From assembly GCA_009760855.2 (NCBI GenBank), contig WPIO01000038.1, positions 778,501-842,500 of the forward strand: a DNA stretch of 64,000 nucleotides. Direction: 5' to 3'. The notes under the pieces are model-generated. The model saw nothing but the letters and a program-made list of their open reading frames with translations, did no database searches and was not told where the DNA came from. Both the position numbers and the translations under genes were made by a program. Of the stretch, positions 30,870-42,771 are shown one piece after another. This DNA comes from Cristatella mucedo (taxonomy: Eukaryota; Bryozoa; Phylactolaemata; Cristatellidae). Every line of letters starts with the position of its first letter. Positions within the stretch are counted from its first letter, which is position 1.

Positions 30870-32603
30870 TTTATTCAGTATCAATATTATCCTAAACTCA
30901 TGAACCATTTATGCATTTAAATTGGGCTTCATTATCATTTGTCAGTTCTGCATTATTCTCACAGATAGTTAGGTAATGAACAACAATTTATGTCTTGGCA
31001 GCACCTGCAGCAGCTTGAGGAATCAATTCATTAAACTCAATGTAATGTCAGATCGCGTAGTATTTCTTAATGGTTGATCATTATAGTGTCGGTCAATTAC
31101 TTGAACTGGGTACGTTGTTAGCCATTCAGGATATATTACACCTACATGTTCAGTAACTTCATTAAGTTCAAGGAATTGCTTCCTAAACTGATTAAATTCT
31201 TCATACTCAGTTGAGCATTCTCCATCTTTTTGGTAACTGCTTCTAGCATCTGTAGATCCATTTGCAACTACAACTACATTTTTAAAATTACAATGATTAT
31301 AAACACATGGATTTCCTGTATAGCTACCATATTTTTAAAAACCTTTATAATAATAATGCACTCGATAAAGCGCCCTCAGAGAACTCAATCTCTTTCTAAT
31401 CGCTTTACATCTGCTGCAAAGGGAAATGCAATTGAATGGTGAGTAATATCATGCTTGATAAACAACATGAATAACATGGTTAGGGGTGACATGCACAGGG
31501 TCAGCTTGCAAATGTGGTTAGTGGCAGCATGCACAGTGTCAGCAACCTTGAGCAGAGACGATTAACCATATACTTTTATCAATTTTATTGTGCACTGTTA
31601 GAGTCAAAGTATATTTTAGTCCTTGATTGGTGCTACTCAATGACATGTTTCTCGCCCTATAGTTTATTTAGGTTTCTTTCCACGATTACTAGAAATTTCT
31701 TCTAGACTTCCTTCAATACTTATAGCAGGTGCTATACATGTAACCATTAATCTCATTTCGAGATATTTATTTTAAAAGCATTCAACGTACCTTGACCATT
31801 TTCCAATGCATTGTGTGCTGCACTACCAGCAACAAGAGCATAATTTCTATATGCATTTTTCTGATCATTCTGTGTACCACTGGTATCAGTTAAGATAGCA
31901 TCATAATGAAATCCATTATTTATTGGTAATTCAAGAATAAAAGGAATGTTATAGAGGATTCTATTCATAGCTGCACATAATCCAGACAACCTAGCTAATG
32001 GTAATGATAAACTAAAGTTTTAACATTATCAATTAAGTTACTTATAAGTCTTCGTCTGTGCATAAATCCAATGTTACTAGTAGTTGCTGTAGTTGATACC
32101 GGACTAGTGTAATTTCATAGACCATTTGCCACATCATCTGCGGAACTTGCTTCATCTTTTTCCGTTCAGCTGCAGGTCCTTCTGTCCGGTTAGAATCATT
32201 TGGATAAGTCAGAAGACCCTTAAGAGTTGACACTTCCTAATCCATGGGGCAAAGCAATAATTTCATTTTCTTCTGCTCCAATTCGAACCTTCATTGAAGT
32301 AAACATCCAAGCACCAGCATTGTTAACTAAACCAGCAGCTAAGTTTCTAACTGTTGCTGCAAAAGCACCATTAGCAGCAATCTGAATTTGAGGTTGGCCT
32401 TCCAGCAGTAAGTAAGCATCTGACAAAACATAACACACTATTTTCTCCTGGCACAGTCAAAGAAACTGGCCTATTTGGAGAAGCACTCATTTCATTTCTG
32501 CTTGTTTGATAAAACTTGTCCTGTATTGATAGTTCCTAATAAGAAACCTGGACAGAGTAGGGTCATTCAGTCCAAGTATAGTGTCAATCGGAGCACTTGC
32601 CAT
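30870..32603 (-). pseudogene. Double-jelly-roll major capsid protein remnant
   Basis: Minus strand. The start is probably at 32603 (MASAPIDTILGLND). The first jelly roll shows CYVLSDAYLLLEGQPQIQIA, then LAAGLVNNAGAWMFTSMKVR and GLLTYPNDSNR, corresponding to the D-SYL.IEG....F.NN....LF..I.Y.L.G.EI...G.....GLL.Y signature of Polinton/NCLDV-type capsids. Next come GFMHRRRLIS, then PLARLSGLCAAMNRILYNIP and LPINNGFHYDAIL (the FGFCEDY.KVLYG...L.L.R..DNDAI block). After a LINE insertion (31346-31548) the second jelly roll continues: YNHCNFKNVVV and YPVQVIDRHYNDQP..TRSDITL. Several frameshifts and stops. The intact protein would form the icosahedral shell. Confidence 0.78.
31346..31548 (-). mobile_element. 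LINE family 1 3' end inside capsid gene
   Basis: TAATAATAATGCACTCGATA, hairpin and antisense 3' UTR (GGTTAGGGGTGACATGCACA). It interrupts the capsid gene between its two jelly rolls. Confidence 0.88.
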
Positions 32604-32739
32604 TTCTTCCGTATAAAAAAGGTAAATCTATTTTTTTGTAGACATAGTCCTACTCCAATTATTTTCGTAGTTCCTCCTTTGCCATCAGGCCTAGTACGTT
32701 CTGTCATGTGAACTGAAGGCACAATGGCTTTCTATTTAT

Positions 32740-32884
32740 TACCTTCTCAATTCCTTTGTAAGCTTTCGGATCGCATCCTCTTTCAAAGTCTCTGAGTACA
32801 CTTCTGCGCCGGCTTCAGCGTACCCTTTTTTTTTCTTCTTACGAAGTTGTAGACCGCAGCTCTTTTGATCTTCTCAAGATTCAT
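32740..32884 (-). pseudogene. Small basic viral ORF
   Basis: Starts MNLEKIKRAAVYNFVRRKKK at 32884. A run of nine A residues (KKK) is followed by a frame change. In the next frame the text continues YAEAGAEVYSETLKEDAIRK and ends LTKELRR at a stop. Loss or gain of one base in the A run explains the break; total about 48 codons. Unknown function, possibly a minor virion protein, since it sits just upstream of the capsid gene on the same strand. Confidence 0.45.
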
Positions 32885-32934
32885 CGATTAATTTTATAAA
32901 GACAAAGTTTAAATATATAATATATAATAACTTT

Positions 32935-33275
32935 AAATATTAATTTTATTTTATCGATAGATTTAATTTTACGCTCGTAGTCTTCACATTTCTTTCGTTT
33001 CTCACGTTCTCACGTCTGCTTCTTTCGTACGTAACTCTTCTGCCTTATCGTCAAGTTCTCAACCCTTCTGCTTGTACTCGTTGTCAATCTTTTCTTTTTC
33101 AGTCTGAAGCTCCACAAGTTTTCTAGCTTGATGCAATTCTCTTCATTTTTTGCAGTGCATACGTCATAGTCTATCATTCCAGCAACTACGCGTAATGCTT
33201 TTCCAAATCCGTCAATAACCTTATCAAGAACACCGGAACCTACTTTAGTGCCGTGTCTAAAATTAAAATACGTTC
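32935..33275 (-). pseudogene. Coiled-coil viral ORF remnant
   Basis: Reads GSGVLDKVIDGFGKALRVVA and GMIDYDV, then after a frameshift ARKLVELQTEKEKIDNEYKQ and KAEELRTKEADV.EREKRKK, a highly charged heptad-like region. About 110 residues. No family recognised; the pattern suggests a coiled-coil structural or minor capsid protein. Confidence 0.4.
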
Positions 33276-33379
33276 ATCCACATCTAATGATGACCTTGAC
33301 GAGCGTAAATTCCCATCTCTATATTATTTTAAAATTTCTATTGTAAATCCAAACATCATCATCTAGGCTGTCTGATGAA

Positions 33380-33668
33380 AGTTAGAAAAACCAATTCACT
33401 CAAAACTAACAATTAAGATTATTGATCTTGATAAGGCTAAAGAGAATGTTGAGAATAACATTGATGACAGATAGTTTTACATTGTTTCGAGTAAAATTAT
33501 CACTTAAAATTTTTCAAAAGATAGTTACGGGGATATTATTTTCGGGGTTTTGTAAGATTACATGTTGGAATCTACATAAAAGATTGGTCATTTATAGTTA
33601 GAAACTACTATCATAGTTTTTTCTAATCCAGGAAAGTATCTTAATGATTTTGATCCTGCTGAATACTT
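33380..33668 (+). other. Unassigned AT-rich viral sequence
   Basis: Short plus-strand runs such as KIIDLDKAKENVENNIDD and TTIIVFSNPGKYLNDFDPAE occur in different frames. They look coding-derived but match nothing I recognise. Interrupted by the next LINE tail. Confidence 0.3.
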
Positions 33669-33832
33669 TATAATAATAATAATACACTTGATAAAGCGCC
33701 CTCAGAGAACTCAATCTCTTTCTAGGCACTTTACATTTGCTGCAAAGGAAACACGATCGAATGGTGAGTGAAAATATCATGCTTGAAAAACAACATGAAT
33801 AACATGGTTAGGGGAATAGTGCATGAGGTCTG
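33669..33832 (-). mobile_element. LINE family 1 3' end
   Basis: (ATT)n, hairpin with TCTTTCTAGGCACTTTACAT, then CATGCTTGAAAAACAACATG and GGTTAGGGG in minus orientation. Short, 5'-truncated. Confidence 0.85.
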
Positions 33833-33879
33833 TTCAGAATATGTAATCATATGGAGCTATTAATTGATTCTTTAACAAA

Positions 33880-34326
33880 CTTTAACATTTCAGATTTGTA
33901 TCCAGGAACTCAATGTCTAACTGATTATATGGTGAAAAATTACGTTTACAATTACTCATAGTAAGTGTTGTCCTTGTACTACTAATCCAGACATTATTGG
34001 TGACACTCCAGACCCTGATGACTGAGCTGAAATAGGACTAGCAGCAAGACCAACATTCTCAAAGTCAAGATCAATTGATTTTACAGCGCAAGTACTTTGG
34101 AGTTGTGATGCTTAAACTTTCCAATCAAGGTTTTCCTGAAGGAATTCTTTTGGTTCCAGTAAACCAGAATATAATTCGGTATCCACTGCCTTTTTAATTC
34201 GTTTGGTTGTTTCAATTCTTTAGAGTAGGCATTCGACTTTAGATTGCTTATAGTATCAATCTTCAAGTCTTTTAGGAACTCGGAGAAAACAGAACCATCA
34301 CGAGATTTCGCGAAAATGTTTGCCAT
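33880..34326 (-). pseudogene. Unidentified viral ORF
   Basis: Open from MANIFAKSRDGSVFSEFLKD (34326) for 81 codons to KFKHHNSKVLAL. After the stop, KSIDLDFENVGLAASPISAQ and SSGSGVSPIMSGLVVQGQ continue a likely single protein. The first part is helical and basic, the second Ser/Gly-rich. No family recognised. Same strand and codon use as its viral neighbours. Confidence 0.4.
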
Positions 34327-34494
34327 CTCGGGATCAGAATAATGAAATCTTAGATCGTTGTATTATAGTTCAAGCCTCATAGATTCTAACAACGAACTTT
34401 GGATATCTTCTATGCAGCCCATTGGGAATGTGCAGATCCTGAAATTCGAGTATAGTTGTCATTGTTCTTCAGTGAGACTATCTAGACAACGGGT

Positions 34495-34955
34495 TCCGAT
34501 TGGAGATCTACTCCCCTACCAGGCCAAGCATCGTACCACCCGCTTTCCGAGACGAACTGTTTAACTATACCTCGCACAAACCTCAGATCCTTTGGATACC
34601 GTCGTGCCTTTAGTTCCTATGCTCCCAAAGCCTGGAGCTCACTCCCGACTTGGGTCACGACGTCCCTCTGACTTGACCACATTTAAAAAGAAACTAAAAA
34701 CGCATCTATTTATGACAGCATTTAGTGGGTCCCTGTGATTCGACTTGTATGTGCTAATGCATGCTAACACTGTGCATGCTGCCACTAACCGTGCTTGCAT
34801 GCTGACTCTTTGCATGTCACCCTAACCAAGTTATTCTTGTTGTTTATTGAGCATGCTACTATTCGATTGTGCTTTTTTGCAGCAAATGTAAAGCGCCTAG
34901 AAAGAGAGTGTGTTCTCTGAGGACGCTTTATCAAGTGTATTATTATTATCATTAA
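34495..34955 (+). mobile_element. LINE family 1 3' end
   Basis: Starts in the ORF C-terminus (CCAGGCCAAGCATCGTACCA, CTCCCAAAGCCTGGAGCTC), then the 3' UTR and a hairpin with AGAAAGAGAGTGTGTTCTCT, ending in (ATT)n. Opposite in orientation to most other insertions in the provirus. Confidence 0.85.
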
Positions 34956-34984
34956 TTGTATTCATTATATATTCTATAATAGTA

Positions 34985-35515
34985 TTTTATTGACTAGCTG
35001 AAAATTAAGTAGATGAGTTAGTGGCAGACGATGAAGAAGCAGGTGTTGAAGTTACCGCTGAAATTCCTGAAGTAGACGAAGCTGATGAAGCCAATTTTTC
35101 CTTTTGTCTAGAACCAGTATCGTCTGAAATGTCAGGTAGAATTGCATAACATTCATCTTTAACAATACCTGAGATATCTGGTTTCATTCCTGATACTCGT
35201 AAGATATTTGTTGACAACATTGGAAGCTGACTAGCAATCCATGTTGTGTACAATGCAATTTCTCCAGGTGTATCTAGAAGGTTGATCAACTTTTGTCCTG
35301 ACAGTAGCTTTTTAAGTTTGCAGTTACTTTAGATACTCCTGAAGAGATTACCTTTTGCGCTTCGGCGTCACATTCATCAATGTAGAATTTCCTAACTAAA
35401 GTATCTGTCATAATTTAAATATCTGCGTCAAGCAGTCATCCTTGATTTAACAAGGTCATCAACGTAGGACTTTAGAAGGGTAGTAGAAGTAGCAAGGTTG
35501 GGATCAGTAATATCT
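34985..35515 (-). pseudogene. Unidentified viral ORFs with Ser/Thr-rich tail
   Basis: A frame from about 35411 reads MTDTLVRKFYIDECDAEAQK and VISSGVSKVTANLKSY, then after a frame change LINLLDTPGEIALYTTWIAS, QLPMLSTNILRVSGMKPDIS and a Ser/Ala/Thr-rich C-terminus. Upstream, DPNLATSTTLLKSYVDDLVK may be another ORF end. About 145 residues in total. No recognised family. Confidence 0.4.
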
Positions 35516-35748
35516 AAAAATAATAATAATAATACTGTACTTGATAAAGCGCCCTCAGAGAACTTAATCTCTTTCTAGGTGCTTTACATTTGCTGCAAAG
35601 GGAAATGCAATTGAATGGTAAGTAAAATCATGCTTGAAAAACAAACAAAATGAATAACATAGTTAGGGGTGACATGCACAGGGTCAGCATGCAAATGTGG
35701 TTAGTTGCAACATGCACAGTGTCAGCACGCATAAGCACGTGAATCTGG
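35516..35748 (-). mobile_element. LINE family 1 3' end
   Basis: (ATT)n, hairpin, GCAAAGGGAAATGCAATTGA and antisense 3' UTR to GCATAAGCACGTGAA. Closely resembles 24638-25150. Confidence 0.88.
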
Positions 35749-35774
35749 AGTCTGTGTAGATACAGTTTAAGTTG

Positions 35775-35955
35775 ATGAGCCGAGATGGCGCACTAGGTAA
35801 GGCAGTTGCTTTTCATTACCTCGGTCCCGATGTCGTGGGTTCGAATCCTGCGTTGGGCGATCCTTTATCGCCACTGCAAGCGGTGGTAATAGCCGTAAAG
35901 GCTCTTCTGTCGCTATACAAAAGAGGCTGTTAAATCAGCTAGTATTTATTTTATT
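35775..35955 (+). mobile_element. SINE A, best-preserved copy
   Basis: GAGCCGAGATGGCGCACTAG with a perfect A box, B box GGTTCGAATCC, GGGCGATCCTTTATCGCCAC, GGTAATAGCCGTAAAGGCTC, TTCTGTCGCTATACAAAAGA and AAATCAGCTAG. The tRNA-like head and the B box are intact, so this can serve as the SINE A reference. Confidence 0.9.
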
Positions 35956-36560
35956 TTAAGTTGAAGAAGTTGTTCCTGACTGTTTCCGATAATAAGATAA
36001 AAAATAAGTAAAATTAAAGTGGTGTCATCGCAACAGCCTGGACTCCATCTTTAATTACAGGAGACTTACTTTTCTTTTCTTTCGGAGTCAAGTATCATGG
36101 TCATGATTGTACCTCAGTTTTCCATAAGTCTCTAAGAGATGTCACAGATTTAATTAAGAATACAGATGTATAAAATATCAAGATCGTGAATTAGTTTGTC
36201 TAGCCAACGTTTAACAATCCTTGGATCTACATTCTTCAATTTACTAGGGCAAATTTTAGTGCCATTTCATGAGATTGTTCACAGCTCACAGCTAAGAATT
36301 ATTACTGGTACAGCCACTTCTATATATAATCAAAAGGTTTTATTCGGTTCGTGAACAACCTGTTTTGAATTCTGCTTTGCAGAATTCACTGTAGACCAGC
36401 CTCTGATGGGCATTCAGTGTCTGATTGATGTTCTAGTTCGGACTGGGATTCATACTCTGAGTCGATTTCAGATTCGGTTTCAATCTCATCACGAAGAATT
36501 TCAGACTTCTATACATGGAATTTTTTATTTTCAGGAAATAATTATTTTGACATTACAGCT
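35956..36560 (-). pseudogene. Acidic viral ORF remnants
   Basis: Near the right edge the minus strand reads RDEIETESEIDSEYESQSEL and EHQSDTECPSEAGL, a strongly acidic tail. Further left, KLKNVDPRIVKRWLDKLIHD sits in another frame. Located directly downstream of the DNA polymerase. Unrecognised. Confidence 0.35.
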
Positions 36561-36599
36561 ATGACAGTATCCTCGGTTTGTTATTCTACAGTGACCCTA

Positions 36600-36908
36600 A
36601 GAATAACCGTGAAAGCTGCAATGAGGCCAATATCGGTAAGAATCAAATGCAGGTAAAGCTCTCTACCCTTGCCCTTTATATACTATATCCTTTTTACTGG
36701 ATTTTATGGAATTCTCTAGCCAGGAAATCGCTATGTTTTTTCATTGTATCTGCCTCTGTAACAGCACCACCTCTAAATATTTAAATATTTTGTTAGCAGT
36801 ATTTAAATAATCTAAATATGAATCATGAGTTAATACTTCATTCTTAGCAACACTGCCCGGTACACCTTCAGCTTTAATCATGAACGATTATCTTCTCTAA
36901 CAACCTTA
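36600..36908 (-). pseudogene. Protein-primed DNA polymerase B, C-terminal part
   Basis: Minus strand reads KAEGVPGSVAKNEVLTHDSY then LDYLNTANKIF, which matches the KGV.KSVVKNE.t.edY..vL segment near the C-terminus of Polinton/adintovirus pPolB. It is separated from the catalytic core (39662 onward) by the LINE at 36910-39661. Confidence 0.7.
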
Positions 36909-36909
36909 A

Positions 36910-39553
36910 CTAAATAACTTATGAGTGATTTCAACATTCACTTTGATAACTTATCTGAGGCCTTCAGCACTGAATTTCGTCATTGACTGACTCATTGTCT
37001 CTTGTACATGTGCATGTATGCATGTATGCATGTTACATGTGCATGGCCCCACTCACATCAAGAGTCACACAGACGAAATTTTCTCATACGACTCCACTTT
37101 GTCATCACCAATTATTACCAAATCCTGCTTATCTGACCACATGCAGATCTCGTTCAGTCTGCAGTATGTACCCGCCTCCCCTTCCTCTAAAATCACCTGT
37201 GAATCGCGAAACCCCGAGACCATTGATATCGATGCTGTCCGTGCTAGAATATCTGCCTCGCCTCTGCTTCTCAGCCCTCCCTCCGATCTGTCATCATTGG
37301 TAGATAGCTACAAAATGATTAGCTACAACACGATACTAGCTGACACGCTAGACGAGTTTGCACCTCTGACAAAGCACACTGTGCACCCTCGCCCAGACGT
37401 ATGGTTTACCACAGACATTAAACTAGCTTGGTCTACTAAGCTCAAGCTTGAAAAAGCATGCAAAAGATTAGGACTGACTGTCCATCGACAGGCATACGAG
37501 GACTTCTGTAGGTTGTACCAATCGATCCTAGCAAAGGCCAAGTCTAGCTTATATAAAAACATTGTTGACTCTCCTCACAGGTGCACAATCCAAAAATGCT
37601 CATGTCGACGATCAACCACCTCCTCAACTGCTCCCAGATTAGCTCCTGACCCGATGATCCCAGTGATGATCTGGCTGGTCACTTTTCTATATTCTTTATC
37701 CGGAAGATGGACAAGATCAGGGGGTCAACGGCAGCATCCTCCCTATAATGCTGTCATTCGATTCCTGCCTGAACGTCAATGTCTTCATTTAAGAAGCTCA
37801 CTAGTGATCTCGTCCTGAAGTTCATATCCCAATCAAAGAAGACAACAAGTCCTTTGGACCCTATTCCCACTGTCCTGTTCCTACGTTGCCTAGATCTGCT
37901 GCTGCCATGAATAAATAGCATCATTAATATGTCATTAGCCTCAGGTCATGTCCCAGCAACTTTCAAAAAAGCTGTAGTAGTCAGGCCACAACTCAAGAAA
38001 GCAACACCAAACCACGAGAACTTGAGTAACTACCACCCGGTCTCCCTTCGGCCATTCTTATCAAAGACACTGGAACGAGTGGTGACAGACCAGCTGAACT
38101 CATATATGTTGAAACTTCAAACCTTGCTAGTGAGTTCCAGTCTGCCTTTAGAGCTAATTACTCCACGGAGTCTATTCGTTTCGGGTGTACATCGACCTAC
38201 TTAGGAATGCAGACATGGGTAGAGTATCTCTGCTTGTTTTGCTTGATCTTTCGGCAGCTTTTGATACTATCGATCACCAAGTTCTTCTTGAACGCCTCTC
38301 ATCTCGCCTTGGCATCACTGGCACTGCTCTGCAATGGTTCAGGTCCTATCTCAGTCGGAGATTTCAGAGTATTAACGTGAATGGACGAAGATCACCCGAG
38401 GAACCTCTGAAATATGGGGTACCTCAGGTCTCCGTGCTAGGTCCGGTTCTTTTCACGGTTTATACTCTCCCTCTTGCCGATGTGATTGTCAAGCATAATC
38501 TAGGCTTTCACTTCTATGCGGATGACACTCAGTTGTACCTTTGCTTTGATCCCTTCCAACCTTCAAGCACCTCGAATTCTCTCAAATCCCTTGCTGCATG
38601 AATTGACGACATCCGCACATGGATGGCAGCAAATTTTCTTAAATCAAATAAAGATAAAACTAACTTACAAGTTATGGGCAAACCAAGTGTGATTCGGATA
38701 TTGGAAAAGCTTACGCTCAAAATCGGCTCTGCCAGCATATCTCCTGTTGATTCTGCACGAAATCTAGGTGTCATGTTCCAAAGTGGCCTTTCGTTAGACG
38801 ACCACAACAGCTCCACAATCAAGTCAGACTCCATCCAGATACATAACATTGCTAAAAATCGGGCTTGTTTAGATAAGTAAACCACGTCTAAGTTGGTCGG
38901 TGCATTTTTGACATCCTGTTTTGACTTCGGTAACTAACGTTTTGCTGGCCTTCCGGCATGAGCAATCAGGAGGCGATTGCAGCTGGTGCAAAACTGTTCA
39001 GCTAGGCTTGTGTGTCGTGAGCTTCGCAGTTGCCACATCAAGCCACTTCTCACCGACCTGTACTGGCTACCATTCAAGCAACGGATTGACTTCAAGGTAT
39101 TGTCGCTCATTTTTAGGACCTTTCATTCTTTGACTCTAGCCTACCTATCAGATCTAGCCCCTCCCCCACCAGGCCAAGCATCGTACCACCCGCTTTTCGG
39201 AATCTAACTGTTTACCTATACCTCGTACAAACATCAAATCCTTTGGAGACCGTACATTACCTTCGTATGCTCCCAAAGCCTGAAACTTACTCCCGGCTTG
39301 CGTCACCACATCCTCTGACTTGACCACATCTAAAAAGAACTCAAAAACGCACCTATTTATGACAGCATTTAATGGGTCCCTGTGATACGTCCTTTATGTG
39401 CTTATGCATGCTGACACTGTGCATGCTGCCACTAACCACACTTGCATGCTGACCCTTTGCATGTCACCCCTAACCATGTTATTCGTGTTGTTTATCAAGC
39501 ACGATACCACTCACCATTCGATCGTGTTTCCTTTGCGGCAAATGTGAAGCGCC

Positions 39554-39619
<66 letters not shown>

Positions 39620-39661
39620 TTGAATTCTCTGAAGGTGCTTTATCAACTGCATTATTAACAT
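36910..39661 (+). mobile_element. LINE family 1, longest copy
   Basis: About 2.75 kb. It begins inside the APE-type endonuclease domain (SDFNIHFDNLSEAF, from the usual GDFN motif) and runs through the linker (KLKLEKACKRLGLTVHRQAY, EDFCRLYQSI) and the RT domain (LDLSAAFDTIDHQVLLERLS; GVPQVSVLGPVLFTVY; catalytic FYADDTQLYLCF near 38510) to the C-terminus, 3' UTR and tail. It contains stops and frameshifts. The terminal hairpin has been expanded by a GA microsatellite. It split the viral polymerase gene. Confidence 0.88.
39554..39615. repeat. (GA)n microsatellite inside LINE hairpin
   Basis: About 31 GA units replace the AGAGA arm of the LINE tail. The flanks GCGCCTA and AAAGGTTGAATTCTCTGAAG are the rest of the hairpin. 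Confidence 0.95.
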
Positions 39662-42630
39662 TATTATATGAATTTGGTCTTAGTGCACACATCTACGCCG
39701 TAGAATTTCATTTTAACTTTATCTTTAAACTTCCCAAATTCCTCAGTATGAAACCAGCCCTTTATACTTTCAAGATCTGAGTCAAGATCATCCCTTTCGA
39801 TTTCTATAGCTAAGGAGTCAGTGTCAGTATAGAGTACCTTAACTTTCTTACCATACTTAAGAACTATAACCTACTGGTCTGTATGTGTAGTTTAGATGAG
39901 TCTATAATGGAACTGCCTATGATCAATGATTTGTTTAACTTTTTTACTTTCTCTCCATGTTCAAAAGCTATCAAATACTTATCAAAACATCTACAAAATT
40001 TCACAGTCTGATCTCTCAATAATTTTTCATATATTTTGATCCAGAGTTACATTAACTATCTGAACATTAACTCTCCTTCCTACATCCTCACACGGTTTTC
40101 CAAATATCTGACACATGAGTCCTGTGTATAGGGCTTCTAGAGAAAGTATCTTTTCCTGTTTCCTAGTCAACTTTCTTTCTTACACAAACATCTACGAATG
40201 ATTCTGCCCAAGGAGATTTGTCAAATGTAAATACTCGATGCAGTTTAGTAATACGAAGACCTTTCTTTGCTATAAACTGAAGACAACTACAATGATCGAT
40301 GTACGTGTACTTTGAAGTAAGAAGTCCCATATAAGTTTCTGTGTGGGCGCTGAATCTGGATCAAAAGCTTTCCGATAATCAGAGTATTTACTTCGATCAA
40401 CTACTCTAGCATGTGCACAAACCGGATAATCATTATGAAGGTCATGTAATGACTATGAATATACAGTATTACTTCCACAGAGATTCCTTGAGGAGAATCT
40501 GTGGTAGGTTGACAAATCTTTCAGGAGACCAATTAGGAACTAGTTCTTCCTTAAAATTGCCAGTAGGTCAGTACCATTTCATAACAGTAGGATCACGACT
40601 ACAAGCATTCCAATACATTATAGCGGCTGTAGACTTAGTGCTGTCATATCCTGATACCTTTGAATTGTTAGCCCTAGCATATCATTTGGATACTTGACAT
40701 AGTTCTCCTCTTATAGATTTCCTGAAGTCATGATAAAGACTCATATCGTTTTTATCTTTACCAAGTAGCTCAAGATGAGTACCAGTTTGCTGCAAAGAAC
40801 AAGACCATGCATAATGAGGTGCAAATAAATAATCAGCAGGATCTCATTTGCAGAAGTCACTTAGCCTATTCCTGAATGTTTGAAAGCAATCTGCAATTTT
40901 TGTGACATCTGCCATTTTATAGTCATCATGATAGTCACCAAGATATCTGAGGTCAAATTTTGCCATTACTTCTTTAGCAAATTCATAGTCAGCTGGAGAA
41001 ATGTCTTTATTGAAACTTAACAAAGATCTAAAAGCTGCAATCAGAGGTAAAGTAGTTTCTGAAAAGTGAGTGAAAGAATCCATGTATTCATACAGATATA
41101 ATCCTTTTCTCATTAGCATTGTTAACATCTCATCAGTAGCTATATCTGTATATGTCAGACTGAATATTTTCTTAGTAACGTTGAAATTTTATGGATTACT
41201 AGATAAAGAATTAACGATATTATTCTAAGTTTCGTTCATAAAATGTGCACTATCTCCGAGAACTTGAGGTCTTTAACAGAAAGAATAATATTCTTCTCTA
41301 TTGAATGTGCAATTGTCTTTGCTAGAACATCAAAATTTGATAATGCTTTAACAACCAAATGTGAATCCTATCCTCAAAAGACGTTAAAGAATGCTGGCAG
41401 CTTCCAGGAGCTTCCAGCTGACAGTTTCACAGGACAAAACCTAGCTAAAGTGTTACATGATCTGTGTGCTGCACCTCTAAATCTACCAGTAAAAAGACAG
41501 TGATCCCATACTTTTTTAAAAGATAAGAAAACTTGCGTGTACACATCCAGCAGTAATTAGATCTTTCAAAAAAACTTTCATCTTCTTTTGACGTAGAAAG
41601 CTTTGCATATCCATATTAGTTAATCTCTTCTTTATCTTAGTTACTGTGTTAAACAGGCTTGCTAAGAATAAAGAAGCACGATCTCCTGATCTTTTAATAA
41701 AACTATAAGCGACTGTGCCCTTCCAACCTATAATAACGTAAGCAACACCACAAGGTATGCATTGTATCAAAAACTTGTTAACTATAGCTTTTACTTTCAT
41801 CAGTTTTACTATAGCACTTTCCGAATTTAGCTTTTTCTTCACAAACAGTACCTTGGAAGTTGCAAATACCTTCAAAGCAAGGAGGACAAGTCTTAACACA
41901 AAGACTCAAAGTCTGCATAACTAACAAGTGGAGATGCTATGAATCGTGCAAAATCATTAAACTTGAGTTGAGCATTCATTGGCATCTCGTAAGTAGTTGG
42001 ATGACCATTAGGGCCATTGCATTTTTCCAAATGATATGTAATTTTCCATCAAAATATCTATCCCAGCATCTATGAAAATAAAACGATGAACTTCCAAATT
42101 TATTTGTACGGAAAAATATATTAGATTTATTAATAATCAATGCAATATTTAATATATGTATGCCTTGCTATTAGAATAGTAATATGTCTACCCGAAATTT
42201 CTTTCTTCAGTTTTGTGGAGTTTAATAATGATGCTTGTATTTCATGGTATTCAAACACGATTATACTTACATTTAATATTGTACCATAATAATGTATCAA
42301 CAACCTTAAGAGGCCGGTCAAGTTCAATGATAGAATCTCTCACACTTAAATATATATTATCTAGACTTTGTCTATGGTCATTAATTTTCTGACTACCTTT
42401 TTCTATAAGAACCATAACCTATACCATAACATACAGTAATTATCAGTTTTGTGCATAAATGCTTCTTACTAAAAATAATTTTTGGGGATGGAATATAACT
42501 GCATCCTCTCCTTTTTACAAAATTACCAATAACGAAAATGAGAAAATTGATTTCATCTATAATCCATCCAAATCCAATAGAATTTTCGGATGCAAAGTCA
42601 ATAATTTCTTTAAATAACGCAATTTACTCA
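39662..42630 (-). pseudogene. Protein-primed family B DNA polymerase, exonuclease and polymerase core
   Basis: Minus strand, broken by many stops. N-terminal marker GCSYIPSPK (42482-42507); Exo I motif in VSYADFES (41903-41917); DHCLFTGRFRGAAH (41463-41505), the DH..TG.FRG.AH signature of this clade; DSHLVVKALSNFD; RKGLYLYEYMDSFTHFSETT with DLRYLGDYHDDYKMADVTKI; ANNSKVSGYDSTKSTAAIMY; LHRVFTFDKSPWAESFVDVC; and catalytic motif C YTDTDSL (39811-39831). This order defines pPolB of Polintons and adintoviruses. The protein would copy the linear genome from a terminal-protein primer. It is interrupted by LINEs on both sides and clearly inactive. Confidence 0.9.
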
Positions 42631-42631
42631 A

Positions 42632-42672
42632 AAATAATAATAATACCCTTGATAAGGCACCCGCAGAGAACT

Positions 42673-42771
<99 letters not shown>

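Noticed and set aside
33600-33660. TTIIVFSNPGKYLNDFD resembles the motif C region of superfamily 3 Rep helicases
   Set aside because: Walker A and B motifs are not visible nearby and the run is too short; kept as unassigned viral sequence.
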